Assembly: GCF_009739465.1 (NCBI RefSeq) | Contig: NZ_WHOM01000067.1 | Location: 248,001 to 312,000 of the forward strand | DNA from: Streptomyces apocyni | GTDB lineage: Bacteria > Actinomycetota > Actinomycetes > Streptomycetales > Streptomycetaceae | Length of the DNA: 64,000 nucleotides | Direction of reading: 5' to 3' | Part shown: positions 8,968 through 17,660 of the stretch, piece by piece | How positions within the stretch are numbered: position 1 is the first letter of the stretch | Layout: each line of letters begins with the position of its first letter | The notes under the pieces: model-generated | Database searches by the model: none | What the model was told of the DNA's origin: nothing | What the model saw: only the letters and a program-made list of their open reading frames with translations | Made by a program: the position numbers and the translations under genes

Positions 8968-9816
8968 TCAGGCCACGGAGGCTGAGCCGTCGGCGTGGGA
9001 CGCCAGGTCGTCGGAGTCGATCGCCTGCCGGATTCCCGCCGCGACCGCGGGGTGTACGGGCAGGGCGAGATGTCCGATGCCAGTGACCGGGACGTTGTGG
9101 GTGAGCAGGTCCGGGTGGTCGACGCGGGCCGTCCGCGGTGGGGTCATCACCTGGTCGAGATCGCTCCAGAAGCTCACGAACCTGGTGCTGCAGCCGGGGG
9201 CGGGCTCCCTGAGCTCGGCGATCACATCGGAGTCGGGGCGCATCTGGCGGACGATCGGGTGCGCGCTCATCAGGGGGACGACGCTGGTGCCCTCGTGCGG
9301 GGTGCCGAGCGTGACCAGGGTACGGACGCGGTGGTCGCCGCCGCGGCGCTGGATGTAATAGCGCGCGATCAGGCCACCGAGACTGTGTCCGACGATGTCC
9401 ACCTCGCGGTGGCCGGTGCGCTCGCAGATCTCCTCTATGTGCTGGGCGAGCAGGTCGGCCGCGGTGCGAATATCGCAGGTGAGCACCGAGTAGTTGAGTG
9501 ACTCCACATGGTGCCTGCCGTGCTGGGCCAGCGAGCGGCGCAGCAGGACGAAGACCGAGCGGTTGTCGATGAAGCCATGCAGCAGGACGACGGGCCTGGC
9601 GCCGTCGGCGGGCGGCAGGTGAGGTGTCCCGGTCGGCCTGGAGGCGGGGCGGCTCTCCTGGGTGATGCCTGACGGGTAGAGGAGGAGGTGCCCGGCGAGG
9701 ATGGTCAGCTCCAGCGCGGTCGCCTTGAGCAGCGTGGCGGAGAGTCTGAGGGGGGCGTGTGATGCCTGGCCTGCGGCTTGGAGCCACGGCGGAAGCAGAA
9801 AGGGTAGGGCCCTCAT
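8968..9816 (-). CDS. Secreted or membrane-associated alpha/beta hydrolase (lipase/esterase)
   Basis: This 282-residue alpha/beta hydrolase has the nucleophile elbow GHSLGG with Ser near residue 145, and an oxyanion-hole region PVVLLHGFIDNRSVF. It resembles actinobacterial triacylglycerol lipases and PGAP1-like esterases that hydrolyse ester bonds in lipids. The first 60 residues contain hydrophobic stretches (MRALPFLLPPWLQ and a helix near LELTILAGHLLLYP), so it is probably anchored in or exported through the membrane. The ATG at 9816 is chosen because GGGAGG lies 6 nt before it. The substrate is unknown. It is followed on the same strand by the M23 peptidase after 209 bp, so co-transcription is uncertain. 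Confidence 0.85.
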   Translation of the reverse strand: MRALPFLLPPWLQAAGQASHAPLRLSATLLKATALELTILAGHLLLYPSGITQESRPASRPTGTPHLPPADGARPVVLLHGFIDNRSVFVLLRRSLAQHGRHHVESLNYSVLTCDIRTAADLLAQHIEEICERTGHREVDIVGHSLGGLIARYYIQRRGGDHRVRTLVTLGTPHEGTSVVPLMSAHPIVRQMRPDSDVIAELREPAPGCSTRFVSFWSDLDQVMTPPRTARVDHPDLLTHNVPVTGIGHLALPVHPAVAAGIRQAIDSDDLASHADGSASVA

Positions 9817-10225
9817 GGCCGACCTCCCGAATGGCACGCGAAGGACGGCTCTGTCCCCCGTGTGCCCTCACGGGGCGCCGGTCGGAGGTCGGTGATGCAC
9901 CTCTGCCGCCGTGCCGTGCGGCTGATGGCACGGTGGGCAGAGGAGGCCTCGTAGCGGCTCCCCTTGGCGCGTGCTCCCGGCTGTAGTCGTGGCCCTGGCC
10001 TCTGGGCCGGGTGGTGCGTGCGGTAGCAGGCGCTAGCGAACGTGTCCCTTCGTGTGATTTCCCCCTCCCTCTCCACCGCGAAACTGCCGGGTAGGGGATG
10101 CTGGAGATAACGTTCGTTCACATGGTCCTGGGTTGCGCCCGGTCAGTGTGTCTGCGGGGTAACCCGCCGTGTCCACTGGGTGACGCTCGGTATATCTCGG
10201 CAAATGTCGGTACATGGAGGCAGTG
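9817..10225. other. Intergenic region between the lipase gene and icmB
   Basis: About 400 bp separate two divergent genes. No convincing gene, riboswitch or long hairpin is seen. I looked for the conserved box of a cobalamin riboswitch before icmB and did not find it. The region presumably holds the two divergent promoters. Confidence 0.5.
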
Positions 10226-10642
10226 ATGGGTGTGGCAACCGGCCCGATCCGCGTGGTGGTCGCCAAGCCAGGTCTCGACGGGCACGATCGCGGGGCCAAG
10301 GTGATCGCGCGTGCGCTGCGCGATGCCGGTATGGAGGTCATCTACACCGGTCTGCACCAGACGCCCGAGCAGATCGTCGACACGGCTATCCAGGAGGACG
10401 CTGACGCGATCGGCCTCTCCATCCTCTCGGGTGCGCACAACACGCTGTTCGCGAAGGTGATCGAGCTGCTGCGGGAGCGCGACGCGGAGGACATCAAGGT
10501 CTTCGGCGGCGGGATCATCCCGGAGGCGGACATCGCGCCGCTCAAGGCGCAGGGCGTCTCGGAGATCTTCACCCCGGGTGCGACGACGAAGTCGATCGTG
10601 GACTGGGTTCGCGCGAACGTCCGGCTCCCGGCCGAGGCGTAG
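10226..10642 (+). CDS. icmB: Cobalamin-binding small subunit of isobutyryl-CoA mutase (methylmalonyl-CoA mutase family)
   Basis: This 138-residue protein is a stand-alone B12-binding domain. The signature elements are DGHDRG (the His that replaces the lower cobalt ligand), SILSG, and FGGGIIP. The length matches the small subunit of isobutyryl-CoA mutase, which with the large IcmA subunit interconverts isobutyryl-CoA and n-butyryl-CoA, linking valine breakdown to polyketide precursors. The large subunit is not in the window, as is usual in Streptomyces. GGAGG 6 nt before the ATG at 10226 supports this start over one 12 bp upstream. It could alternatively pair with another acyl-CoA mutase large subunit. 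Confidence 0.88.
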   Translation: MGVATGPIRVVVAKPGLDGHDRGAKVIARALRDAGMEVIYTGLHQTPEQIVDTAIQEDADAIGLSILSGAHNTLFAKVIELLRERDAEDIKVFGGGIIPEADIAPLKAQGVSEIFTPGATTKSIVDWVRANVRLPAEA

Positions 10643-10754
10643 GGGTAGGGGTAGGGGTTTCCTTCCCGCCCCGCCCGATCAGGGGCGAGGTGGGCGGACG
10701 CCTGCGACCCGCGGCCTACGACCCGCGGCCTGCGGATGCGGTCTGCGGGCCTTG

Positions 10755-12389
10755 CTAGGTTCCCGTGAGCTCCCTTCGCATCGCCGCCCGCAAGCGCAAC
10801 GTGCTCACCAGTCGCTGGAACGCCTCCGACCAGTACCCCACGGCCCCTGGCGCTCCGTCCTCCGGCTCGTCCGGTATCGCGGCCAGGGACTCCAGACGGT
10901 CGGCCTCGACCGGGTCCAGGCAGCGTTCCGCCAGGCCCATCACCCCGCTGAAGCTCCATGGATAACTCCCCGCGTCCCGCGCGATGTTGAGCGCGTCGAC
11001 CACCGCGTGGCCGAGCGGCTGAGACCAGGGCACCGCGCACCCGCCGAGCAGCTGGAACGCCTCGGACAGGCCGTGCGCCGCGATGAAACCGGCGACCCAG
11101 TCCGCCCGCTCATCGGCGGGCAGCGCGGCCAGCAGCTTGGCGCGCTCGGCGAGCGACACCGCACCTGGGCCGCTCGCACCCGGCGCCGCGGGTGTGCCGA
11201 GCAGGGCCCGGGACCATGGCGCGTCCTGCTGGCGTACGGCGGCCCTGCACCACGCGCCGTGCAGCTCGCTCTGCCAGTCGTCGGCGACCGGCAGCGCCAC
11301 CATCTGCTCCGGCGTACGGTCGCCCAGCCGCGCCGACCAGGAGGCGAGGGGCGTTGCCTCCACCACCTGGCCCAGCCACCAGGCACGGCGGCCCCGCCCG
11401 GACGGTGGATTCGGCGTGACGCCGTCCCGCTCCATGGCCGCGTCGCACTCGTGCGGCGCCTCCACCACCAGCTTGCCGTCCGTCCGGTCCAGCGCGACAC
11501 AGGTCGCGGCGCGGGCCGCCATCCGTGCTGCCAGGGCCGATCCGGGCAAGGCGGAGAGCAGTTCGGCAGCGGTCGCCCGGACGTTACGGCTGCGGTCGGT
11601 GAGCGCCTGCTCCAGAAACGGCTCGTCGGCGTCCCCCAGGCCGACGCGGAGAGAGTCAAGGAACATCAGCCGGTCCTCGGCCCGCTCGGTCGTCCAAGTG
11701 GTGGCGAGCAGGTCGCGCGCGGTGGCCGCGTCATGTGCTCGTACGGCGCTGAGCAGCGCCACTCGCTCCGCGAACAGGCCCTCCTCCCAGAGCCGTTGGA
11801 CCTCCGCCGTCTCTTCGGGGGCGGGTAGCTCGGCACCGCCCGGGGTCGCGCGCAGTGCGAACTTCCAGTCGGCGTTGAGCCGGGCCAGCCACAGCGCACG
11901 CGGCCCCGCGAAGGCCAGCGCCTGCGGCCGCAGATCCGTACGCGCACGGGCCGCGTCGAGCAACGCGGGGAGTGCCTCCGGGGGTGCGGCATAGCCGTGC
12001 TCGTTCGCCAGGGCCAGCCACTGCGGCAGCAGCTCTGTCAGGTCGGGTGCCGCACCGCGCCGCCCGCCTCCGCCGCCCCCGGGGCGGCCGGTCAGCAGCA
12101 TCGCGAGCCGGTTCCTGGCGGCGGTGGGCAGCACCGGCCGAGCGTCGGGCGTGGCCAACGCCGGTGGGGCGGCGGCGGGGGCGGCACACAGGCCCGCCCT
12201 GCGCCGCACGGTGTGCGCGGCCGCCGCGTCCAGGAGCGCGCTCGGGGCGTCCTTGCCGGGGACGGCGACCGGTGGTGTTCGCCGCTCGGTCCCGAGCAGG
12301 GCTGAGGTGACGAGCTCCTCCCACTCCTGCCAGCTGGCAGGGCTGTTGGCGCTGTTGTTGCTGCTGGTGGCCGTGCCGGTGCTGGTCAT
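10755..12389 (-). CDS. DUF5691 family protein, partner of SWIM/MoxR/VWA cluster
   Basis: This 544-residue, Ala/Leu/Arg-rich, mostly alpha-helical protein resembles the DUF5691 family that recurs beside SWIM zinc-finger and MoxR-VWA genes. No catalytic motif is evident. Repeated helix pairs such as the stretches around LLPQWLALANEHG and ATAAELLSALPGS suggest a HEAT-like scaffold, which is an inference. A Gly-rich break (about residues 110-120) splits it. GGGAGG 6 nt upstream supports the ATG at 12389. It lies 52 bp downstream of the SWIM gene on the same strand, so the two form an operon. Its role is unknown; a scaffold for the ATPase/VWA proteins would fit. Confidence 0.75.
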   Translation of the reverse strand: MTSTGTATSSNNSANSPASWQEWEELVTSALLGTERRTPPVAVPGKDAPSALLDAAAAHTVRRRAGLCAAPAAAPPALATPDARPVLPTAARNRLAMLLTGRPGGGGGGRRGAAPDLTELLPQWLALANEHGYAAPPEALPALLDAARARTDLRPQALAFAGPRALWLARLNADWKFALRATPGGAELPAPEETAEVQRLWEEGLFAERVALLSAVRAHDAATARDLLATTWTTERAEDRLMFLDSLRVGLGDADEPFLEQALTDRSRNVRATAAELLSALPGSALAARMAARAATCVALDRTDGKLVVEAPHECDAAMERDGVTPNPPSGRGRRAWWLGQVVEATPLASWSARLGDRTPEQMVALPVADDWQSELHGAWCRAAVRQQDAPWSRALLGTPAAPGASGPGAVSLAERAKLLAALPADERADWVAGFIAAHGLSEAFQLLGGCAVPWSQPLGHAVVDALNIARDAGSYPWSFSGVMGLAERCLDPVEADRLESLAAIPDEPEDGAPGAVGYWSEAFQRLVSTLRLRAAMRRELTGT

Positions 12390-12441
12390 CGGGCCTCCCG
12401 TGCGGGGTGGACGAGGTCTGGGCTGTACGGCGTCGCGTGCG

Positions 12442-13821
12442 TCAGCACAGGGGGACCGCCTCTCCTGCGGGGTCCGGCCAGGCGGTAAGGGGGGTGAAGC
12501 CTCGGTGGCCGCACTCGCCGAAGACCGTGACCGGGGATCCGCCCGAGAGCGCGGCGAGTTTCCACCGGCCGGGGTGGGTCAGGGCCGCCGGTGTCAGGGG
12601 GAGCGCCGACTTGCCTTCCGCGTCGGCCAGTTGCCAACTGTCGCCGACTGGAGTCGGTATGACCCCCTGGAGGGTGACCGGCCAGGAATCCAGCCAGGGG
12701 TCGTCCCGCAGCGCGGTGCCGTAGGCAGCCGCGGCCTCCCACGGGCCCAGCCCCGGCGGACGCGCGGAGGTGGGTTCGGGCGCGGCGAAGCGCTCGCCCA
12801 GACCCGCGCGCGGCTGCCCGCCTCCTGGATGTGGGGACAGCTCGGCGTCGAGCGACAGGCCGACCGGCAGCGCGAGCTCCGGTGCCCGCCCGGCCGCCCC
12901 GAAGGACAGCAGCAGCGCCGTACGCCCGGACTCGGTGCCGTACAGCCATATCCGGCGCGTCGTGAGCTTGGCGTCGGCCGTGTCGTACTGCGCGAGAACC
13001 AGCCACCGGTCCCGCACCGGCGGCCCCTCGGGTGTGGTGGTCAGCCCGATCCGCGCGCGGACCGTCGCGGCCAGCGGCTCGGGCAGCCGCTCCCGGCGCA
13101 GCCACGCCTGGTCCAGCAGATGCAGCAGCGCGCACTCCTCCAGCAGCCGCATCGGCCAGCCTGGCCCCGATGCCGGGATGGCACCCAGCTCCCGCACCCG
13201 CGAGGCGAGCCCCGGCGCCTGCGCGTCGACCATGCGCCGGGCCGTCTCCTCCCACATGCCGTACCCCGCCCGCTCCGCCGTGGCGAGGCCGCCCCGGAGC
13301 AGGTCCGTCAGCCGCTGCTCCAGCTCCGTCGCACCCGCGCTGATCCGCTCGGCCCGGCGCTCCGCCCTGCGTCGGGCCGCCTCCGGATCAGCGGACCTGG
13401 CCGCGTCCGCCCCGGTTCCGCTCTTCTTCTCCGCCCGCGTGCGACGCCCGGCCAGCCACTGCTCGGCCCACTCAGGCGCTGAGGCGTCTGGTGCCGACGC
13501 GCTTGGTGCCGAGGCGTCTGGTACCGCGCCGTCGTCGCCCGCCCACAGCAGCAGTAGTCCCAGCGCGTGCTTGCACGGGAACTTCCGGCTGGGGCAACTG
13601 CACTTGTACGCCGGGCCCGTGGTGTCCGCGACATCCACGACCGTCTGATACGGCTTGCTGCCGCTGCCCTTGCACAGTCCCCACACCGCCCCCTCTCCCG
13701 AGCTTCCCGTCTCCGACCACGGCCCGGCCACGCCGAGTTTGCTTCCCGCCTTGCGTGACGACGCGTCAGGCGCCAATGCCAGCACCTGCTCAGCCGTCCA
13801 GCGAACCCCCTGCTGAGTCAT
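12442..13821 (-). CDS. SWIM zinc-finger protein, first gene of minus-strand arm of MoxR/VWA cluster
   Basis: This 459-residue protein carries a SWIM zinc-binding motif, CSCPSRKFPCKH (Cys74, Cys76, Cys83, His85), near the N-terminus. SWIM fingers bind DNA or protein partners. The remaining 350 residues are Arg/Ala-rich with no motif I recognise. The ATG at 13821 is placed 7 nt after a TACCGT hexamer, so the transcript should be leaderless. An alternative start 30 bp upstream would lie within the promoter. The promoter TTGTCAGTG-N8-TACCGT matches the damage-inducible consensus. The gene runs divergently from the MoxR ATPase gene with 132 bp between starts, and is followed by the DUF5691 gene. 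Confidence 0.85.
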   Translation of the reverse strand: MTQQGVRWTAEQVLALAPDASSRKAGSKLGVAGPWSETGSSGEGAVWGLCKGSGSKPYQTVVDVADTTGPAYKCSCPSRKFPCKHALGLLLLWAGDDGAVPDASAPSASAPDASAPEWAEQWLAGRRTRAEKKSGTGADAARSADPEAARRRAERRAERISAGATELEQRLTDLLRGGLATAERAGYGMWEETARRMVDAQAPGLASRVRELGAIPASGPGWPMRLLEECALLHLLDQAWLRRERLPEPLAATVRARIGLTTTPEGPPVRDRWLVLAQYDTADAKLTTRRIWLYGTESGRTALLLSFGAAGRAPELALPVGLSLDAELSPHPGGGQPRAGLGERFAAPEPTSARPPGLGPWEAAAAYGTALRDDPWLDSWPVTLQGVIPTPVGDSWQLADAEGKSALPLTPAALTHPGRWKLAALSGGSPVTVFGECGHRGFTPLTAWPDPAGEAVPLC

Positions 13822-13825
13822 GTCT

Positions 13826-13851
13826 GCGACGGTAGGCCCCGCCACTGACAA
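13826..13851 (-). promoter_or_regulatory. DNA-damage type promoter of the SWIM/DUF5691 arm
   Basis: On the minus strand TTGTCAGTG, an 8-nt spacer and TACCGT give a full match to the RecA-independent damage promoter consensus TTGTCRGTG-N8-TAnnnT. The SWIM gene ATG follows 7 nt later, as expected for a leaderless mRNA. With the plus-strand copy it forms a perfect 12-bp inverted repeat (13840-13851 with 13890-13901). Confidence 0.85.
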
Positions 13852-13889
13852 CGGCCGTGCGTACCTTTCTGACCTGCGCAGACGGTCGA

Positions 13890-13912
13890 TTGTCAGTGGC
13901 GTGGTGCACGGT
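13890..13912 (+). promoter_or_regulatory. DNA-damage type promoter of the MoxR/DUF5682/VWA arm
   Basis: TTGTCAGTG (13890-13898), an 8-nt spacer and CACGGT (13907-13912) match the damage promoter consensus except for the first base of the -10 element. The MoxR start is about 41 nt further on with its own ribosome site, giving a short leader of about 35 nt. Confidence 0.75.
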
Positions 13913-13953
13913 GGTCACACAGCCGGAAAGCTGTCGGAACCTGAGGGGGACTC

Positions 13954-15039
13954 ATGACCAACGACGCCCTGCGGCCGCACGCCGAGAACGCGTTCGCGCA
14001 CGAACTCACCGCACTCGCCGCGGCCGACGACCGACCCCGGCCCGCTCGTTGGCGCCTCTCGCCCTGGGCCGTGGCGACCTATCTGCTCGGCGGCACGCTC
14101 CCGGACGGGACCGTGATCACACCCAAGTACGTGGGCCCGCGTCGCCTCGTCGAGGTCGCGGTCACCACACTCGCCACCGACCGCGCACTGCTGCTGCTCG
14201 GAGTGCCGGGTACCGCGAAGACCTGGGTCTCGGAGCATCTGGCCGCGGCGATCAGCGGCGACTCCACCCTGCTGGTGCAGGGCACGGCCGGTACGCCGGA
14301 AGAGGCCATACGGTACGGCTGGAACTACGCGCAGCTGCTCGCGCACGGCCCCAGCCGGGACGCGCTGGTTCCGAGCCCGGTCATGCGGGCCATGACCGAG
14401 GGCATGACCGCGCGGGTCGAGGAGCTCACCCGTATCCCGGCCGACGTCCAGGACACCCTGATCACGATCCTGTCCGAGAAGACGCTGCCCATCCCGGAGT
14501 TGGGCCAGGAGGCGCAGGCCGTCCGCGGGTTCAACCTCATCGCCACGGCGAACGATCGCGACCGCGGGGTCAACGACCTGTCCAGCGCCCTGCGCCGCCG
14601 CTTCAACACCGTCGTGCTGCCGCTGCCGGAGAGTGTTGAGGCCGAGGTCGACATCGTCTCCCGCCGCGTCGACCAGATCGGCCGTTCGATCGACCTGCCC
14701 GCCGGGCCGGACGGCATCGACGAGATCCGCCGCGTCGTCACCGTCTTCCGCGAGCTGCGCGACGGCATCACCGCGGACGGGCGGACCAAGCTGAAATCGC
14801 CCAGCGGCACCCTGTCCACCGCCGAGGCCATCTCCGTGGTCACCGGCGGACTCGCCCTGGCGGCGCACTTCGGTGACGGAGTGCTGCGTCCCGGCGACGT
14901 GGCGGCCGGAATCCTCGGCTCCGTCGTCCGTGACCCGGCCGCGGACCGCGTCATCTGGCAGGAGTACCTGGAGGCGGTCGTCCGCGAGCGCGATGGCTGG
15001 AAGGACTTCTACCGCGCCTGCCGGGAGGTGACGGCGTGA
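13954..15039 (+). CDS. MoxR-type AAA+ ATPase
   Basis: This 361-residue AAA+ ATPase is of the MoxR/RavA-like group. The Walker A motif GVPGTAKT lies near residues 86-93. A Walker B-like segment (ARVEELTRIP) precedes VQDTLITILSEK. The sensor 1 region is FNLIATANDRD, and RRRFNTVVLPLP carries the arginine finger region. MoxR ATPases usually remodel or load a VWA partner, and the VWA gene is two genes downstream. A GAGGGGG ribosome site supports the ATG at 13954. The next gene overlaps by 4 bp (GTGA), so translation is coupled. The N-terminal 65 residues (Arg/Trp-rich) are not typical of the fold. Confidence 0.92.
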   Translation: MTNDALRPHAENAFAHELTALAAADDRPRPARWRLSPWAVATYLLGGTLPDGTVITPKYVGPRRLVEVAVTTLATDRALLLLGVPGTAKTWVSEHLAAAISGDSTLLVQGTAGTPEEAIRYGWNYAQLLAHGPSRDALVPSPVMRAMTEGMTARVEELTRIPADVQDTLITILSEKTLPIPELGQEAQAVRGFNLIATANDRDRGVNDLSSALRRRFNTVVLPLPESVEAEVDIVSRRVDQIGRSIDLPAGPDGIDEIRRVVTVFRELRDGITADGRTKLKSPSGTLSTAEAISVVTGGLALAAHFGDGVLRPGDVAAGILGSVVRDPAADRVIWQEYLEAVVRERDGWKDFYRACREVTA

Positions 15040-17660
15040 GTGTCGCGGGGACGGCGGGCCGTGCGCCGACGGCGGACGGGGGTGGGCCCTGGGTGCTCGG
15101 TGTACGGCATCACGGGCCAGGCTCCGCGCGGGCGGTACGTGCCGCGCTCGAGGCGCGGCGGCCCGCGGCCGTACTGATCGAGGGCCCGCCGGAGGCCGAC
15201 GCGCTGGTAGAGCTGGCCGCCGACGACGGGATGAGCCCACCCGTCGCGCTCCTGGCCCATGTCACGGACGATCCCGGGCGCTCCGCGTTCTGGCCGTTCG
15301 CCGGGTTCTCCCCGGAGTGGGTGGCGATCCGCTGGGCGCTGGAGCACGGCGTTCCGGCCCGCTTCATCGACCTCCCGGCGGCCCACACGCTGGCGCGGAA
15401 GCCGGATGAGCCGGATGGGCTGGATGAGTCGGACGAGCGCGACGCGGGTGCGGGCGCGGGGCTGCGGGTTGATCCGCTTGCCGCGCTGGCCGAGGCGGCG
15501 GGGTACGACGATCCGGAGCGCTGGTGGGAGGACGCCGTCGAGCACCGGGGCGCCGGGCCAGCCGCCGCCGATCCGCTCGCCCCGTTCGACGCGCTCGGGG
15601 ACGCCATGACGGCCCTGCGCGAGGAGTACGGAGACGGCGGCCACCAGCGCGACCCAGGCCCTGTCTCCCCGGTCTCTGCGGGCCCGCGGCGCCATGCACG
15701 CACTCTCGCCGCACCGGGCACAAGCCCAAGTACATCCAGTACGAGGGCGTGCACCCGGCACGCCGAGAGCACGCACCTGACGCCGCAGGCTGTTCCGCAG
15801 AGACCGGCGAGACAGGACCTGGTGCGCGAGGCGTATATGCGGCTTCAGGTGCGGGCGGCACGCCGTGAGTTCGACGACCGGATCGCGGTCGTCTGCGGCG
15901 CCTGGCATGTCCCCGCGCTCACGGCGAAGAGCACCGTCGCCGCCGACCGCGCCCTGCTCAAGGGCCTGCCGAAGGCCAAGGTCGACCTGACCTGGGTGCC
16001 CTGGACCCACCGCCGCCTCGCCCGCGCCGGTGGCTACGGCGCCGGGATCGACTCACCCGGCTGGTACGCGCACCTCTTCGGCTCACCCGACCGGCCGTTG
16101 GAGCGCTGGATGACCAAGGTCGCCGGTCTGCTGCGGGACGAGGACCAGCCGGTGTCGTCGGCGCATGTCATCGAGGCGGTCCGGCTCGCCGACACCCTCG
16201 CCGCGATGCGCGGCAGGCCACTGCCGGGCCTGTCCGAGACGACGGACGCGGTACGGGCCGTGATGTGCGAGGGGTCCGACATCCCGCTCGCGCTGGTGCG
16301 GGACCGGCTCATCGTCGGAGACGTCCTGGGTGAGGTGCCCGCGTCGGCACCCGCCGTGCCGTTGCAGCGTGACCTGACCCGACTCCAGCGGACGCTACGG
16401 CTCAAACCAGAGGCGCTGGAGCGGGAGGTGGACCTCGACCTGCGCAAGGAGACCGACGCCGCGCGCAGCCGACTGCTGCACCGGCTGCGGCTGCTCGGCA
16501 TCGACTGGGGCGAGCCCGCGCGGTCGGCGCGCAGCACGACCGGGACGTTCCGGGAGAGCTGGCGGCTGCGCTGGGAGCCCGAGCTGGCGGTGCGGATCGC
16601 CGAGGCGGGCATCTGGGGCACCACGGTGGATGCCGCGGCGACGGCGAAGGCCGAGGCGGACGCGGTCGGCGCGACGGCGCTCGCCGACGTCACCGCGCTG
16701 GCCGAGCGGTGCCTGCTCGCCGAACTGCCGGACGCGCTCCCGGTGGTGATGAAGGTCCTGGCCGACCGGGCGGCCCTGGACACGGACGTCGGACAGCTCG
16801 CCCAGGCCCTGCCCGCCCTGGTCCGCTCCCTGCGCTACGGCGACGTCCGCGGCACCGGGACGCACGCCCTGGCCGAGGTCGCCGCGGGCCTCGCCGAACG
16901 CGTCTTCGTCGGCCTGCCTCCGGCGTGCGCCGCCCTGGACGCTGACGGAGCGGCCGAACTGCGCGGCCATGTGGACGCCGTACACACGGCGGTGGGGCTG
17001 CTCGGCGAAACCACGACGGCCGAAGGCGGCGGCACTGGCGGTACGGGTGGCACGGGCACGGGCCTGCGGGGGCGCTGGCACGCCGTGCTGGGGGTGCTCT
17101 CCGGGCGGGACACCGTGCCCGGGGTCATCCGGGGGCGGGCCGTGCGGTTGCTGCTGGACGATGGCGAGTTGGCGGACGACGCGGCGGCGCGGCTGATGGG
17201 GCTCGCCCTCTCCCCGGGTACGCCACCGGCCGACGCGGCCGCCTGGATCGAGGGGTTCGTCGGTGGCGGCTCGGGTGGCGGCATGCTACTGGTCCACGAC
17301 GGGCGGCTGCTCGGCCTGGTGGACGCCTGGCTGAGCGGAGTGTCGGCGGAGGCCTTCACGGACGTACTGCCGCTGCTGCGCCGCACCTTCTCGGCGTACG
17401 AGCCCGGGGTGCGCCGCACCTTGGGGGAACTGGTCCGCCGCGGCCCCGAGGCTCCCGGGGTGCGCCCGGAGGCCGCGGCGCTCCCGGGGTTCGCGCCGGA
17501 ACTCGACCAGGAGCGGGCCGACGCCGTCCTTCCGGTGCTTCGGCTGCTGCTGGGGTCTGTACCGGGGGCTGATGTCGCGAATCTGGCGGATGTCATGGAT
17601 GCAGATGTCATGGATGCGGATGCCGTGGAGGGTAACGGCGTGGTGGAGGTGGCGGGCTGA
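15036..17660 (+). CDS. DUF5682 family protein (EreA/ChaN-TIKI-like N-terminus) with a 55-residue insertion
   Basis: This 874-residue protein starts at a GTG overlapping the MoxR stop by 4 bp. The N-terminus WVLGVRHHGPGSAR (His near residues 25-26) and VLIEGPPEAD resemble the Gly-x-x-His...Glu pattern of the TIKI/EreA/ChaN enzyme superfamily. GAWHVPAL near residue 290 may supply a further His. The long C-terminal half is helical. I match it to DUF5682, which recurs with MoxR and VWA genes. No activity is established to my knowledge. Residues 206-260 are an in-frame insertion from a 165-bp palindromic element. Removing it gives a smooth GGHQRD-LVREAYM junction. Whether the product still works is unknown. 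The VWA gene follows with a TGATG overlap. Confidence 0.82.
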   Translation: MSVAGTAGRAPTADGGGPWVLGVRHHGPGSARAVRAALEARRPAAVLIEGPPEADALVELAADDGMSPPVALLAHVTDDPGRSAFWPFAGFSPEWVAIRWALEHGVPARFIDLPAAHTLARKPDEPDGLDESDERDAGAGAGLRVDPLAALAEAAGYDDPERWWEDAVEHRGAGPAAADPLAPFDALGDAMTALREEYGDGGHQRDPGPVSPVSAGPRRHARTLAAPGTSPSTSSTRACTRHAESTHLTPQAVPQRPARQDLVREAYMRLQVRAARREFDDRIAVVCGAWHVPALTAKSTVAADRALLKGLPKAKVDLTWVPWTHRRLARAGGYGAGIDSPGWYAHLFGSPDRPLERWMTKVAGLLRDEDQPVSSAHVIEAVRLADTLAAMRGRPLPGLSETTDAVRAVMCEGSDIPLALVRDRLIVGDVLGEVPASAPAVPLQRDLTRLQRTLRLKPEALEREVDLDLRKETDAARSRLLHRLRLLGIDWGEPARSARSTTGTFRESWRLRWEPELAVRIAEAGIWGTTVDAAATAKAEADAVGATALADVTALAERCLLAELPDALPVVMKVLADRAALDTDVGQLAQALPALVRSLRYGDVRGTGTHALAEVAAGLAERVFVGLPPACAALDADGAAELRGHVDAVHTAVGLLGETTTAEGGGTGGTGGTGTGLRGRWHAVLGVLSGRDTVPGVIRGRAVRLLLDDGELADDAAARLMGLALSPGTPPADAAAWIEGFVGGGSGGGMLLVHDGRLLGLVDAWLSGVSAEAFTDVLPLLRRTFSAYEPGVRRTLGELVRRGPEAPGVRPEAAALPGFAPELDQERADAVLPVLRLLLGSVPGADVANLADVMDADVMDADAVEGNGVVEVAG
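15651..15819. repeat. In-frame 165-bp inverted-repeat insertion (MITE-like element) in the DUF5682 gene
   Basis: The left arm 15654-15681 pairs with the right arm 15795-15822 with two mismatches, and weaker complementarity continues toward the centre. GACC occurs at 15651-15654 and again at 15816-15819, as expected for a 4-bp target duplication. The net insertion is exactly 55 codons. Its translation is Pro/Ser/Thr/Arg-rich, unlike the flanking helical protein. No transposase is encoded, so any movement would need help in trans. Confidence 0.75.

Noticed and set aside
8759..9931. N-terminal extension of the M23 peptidase to 912 residues
   Set aside because: The extension overlaps the lipase gene on the same strand in another frame and has no protein-like character. 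The GTG at 8758 or at most the ATG at 8893 is the start.
9817..10225. Cobalamin riboswitch before icmB
   Set aside because: No B12-box sequence or supporting helices were seen in the region.
13840..13901. Simple repressor operator in the SWIM/MoxR divergent region
   Set aside because: The 12-bp inverted repeat is better explained as two divergent copies of the damage promoter -35 element, since correctly spaced -10 hexamers follow on both sides.
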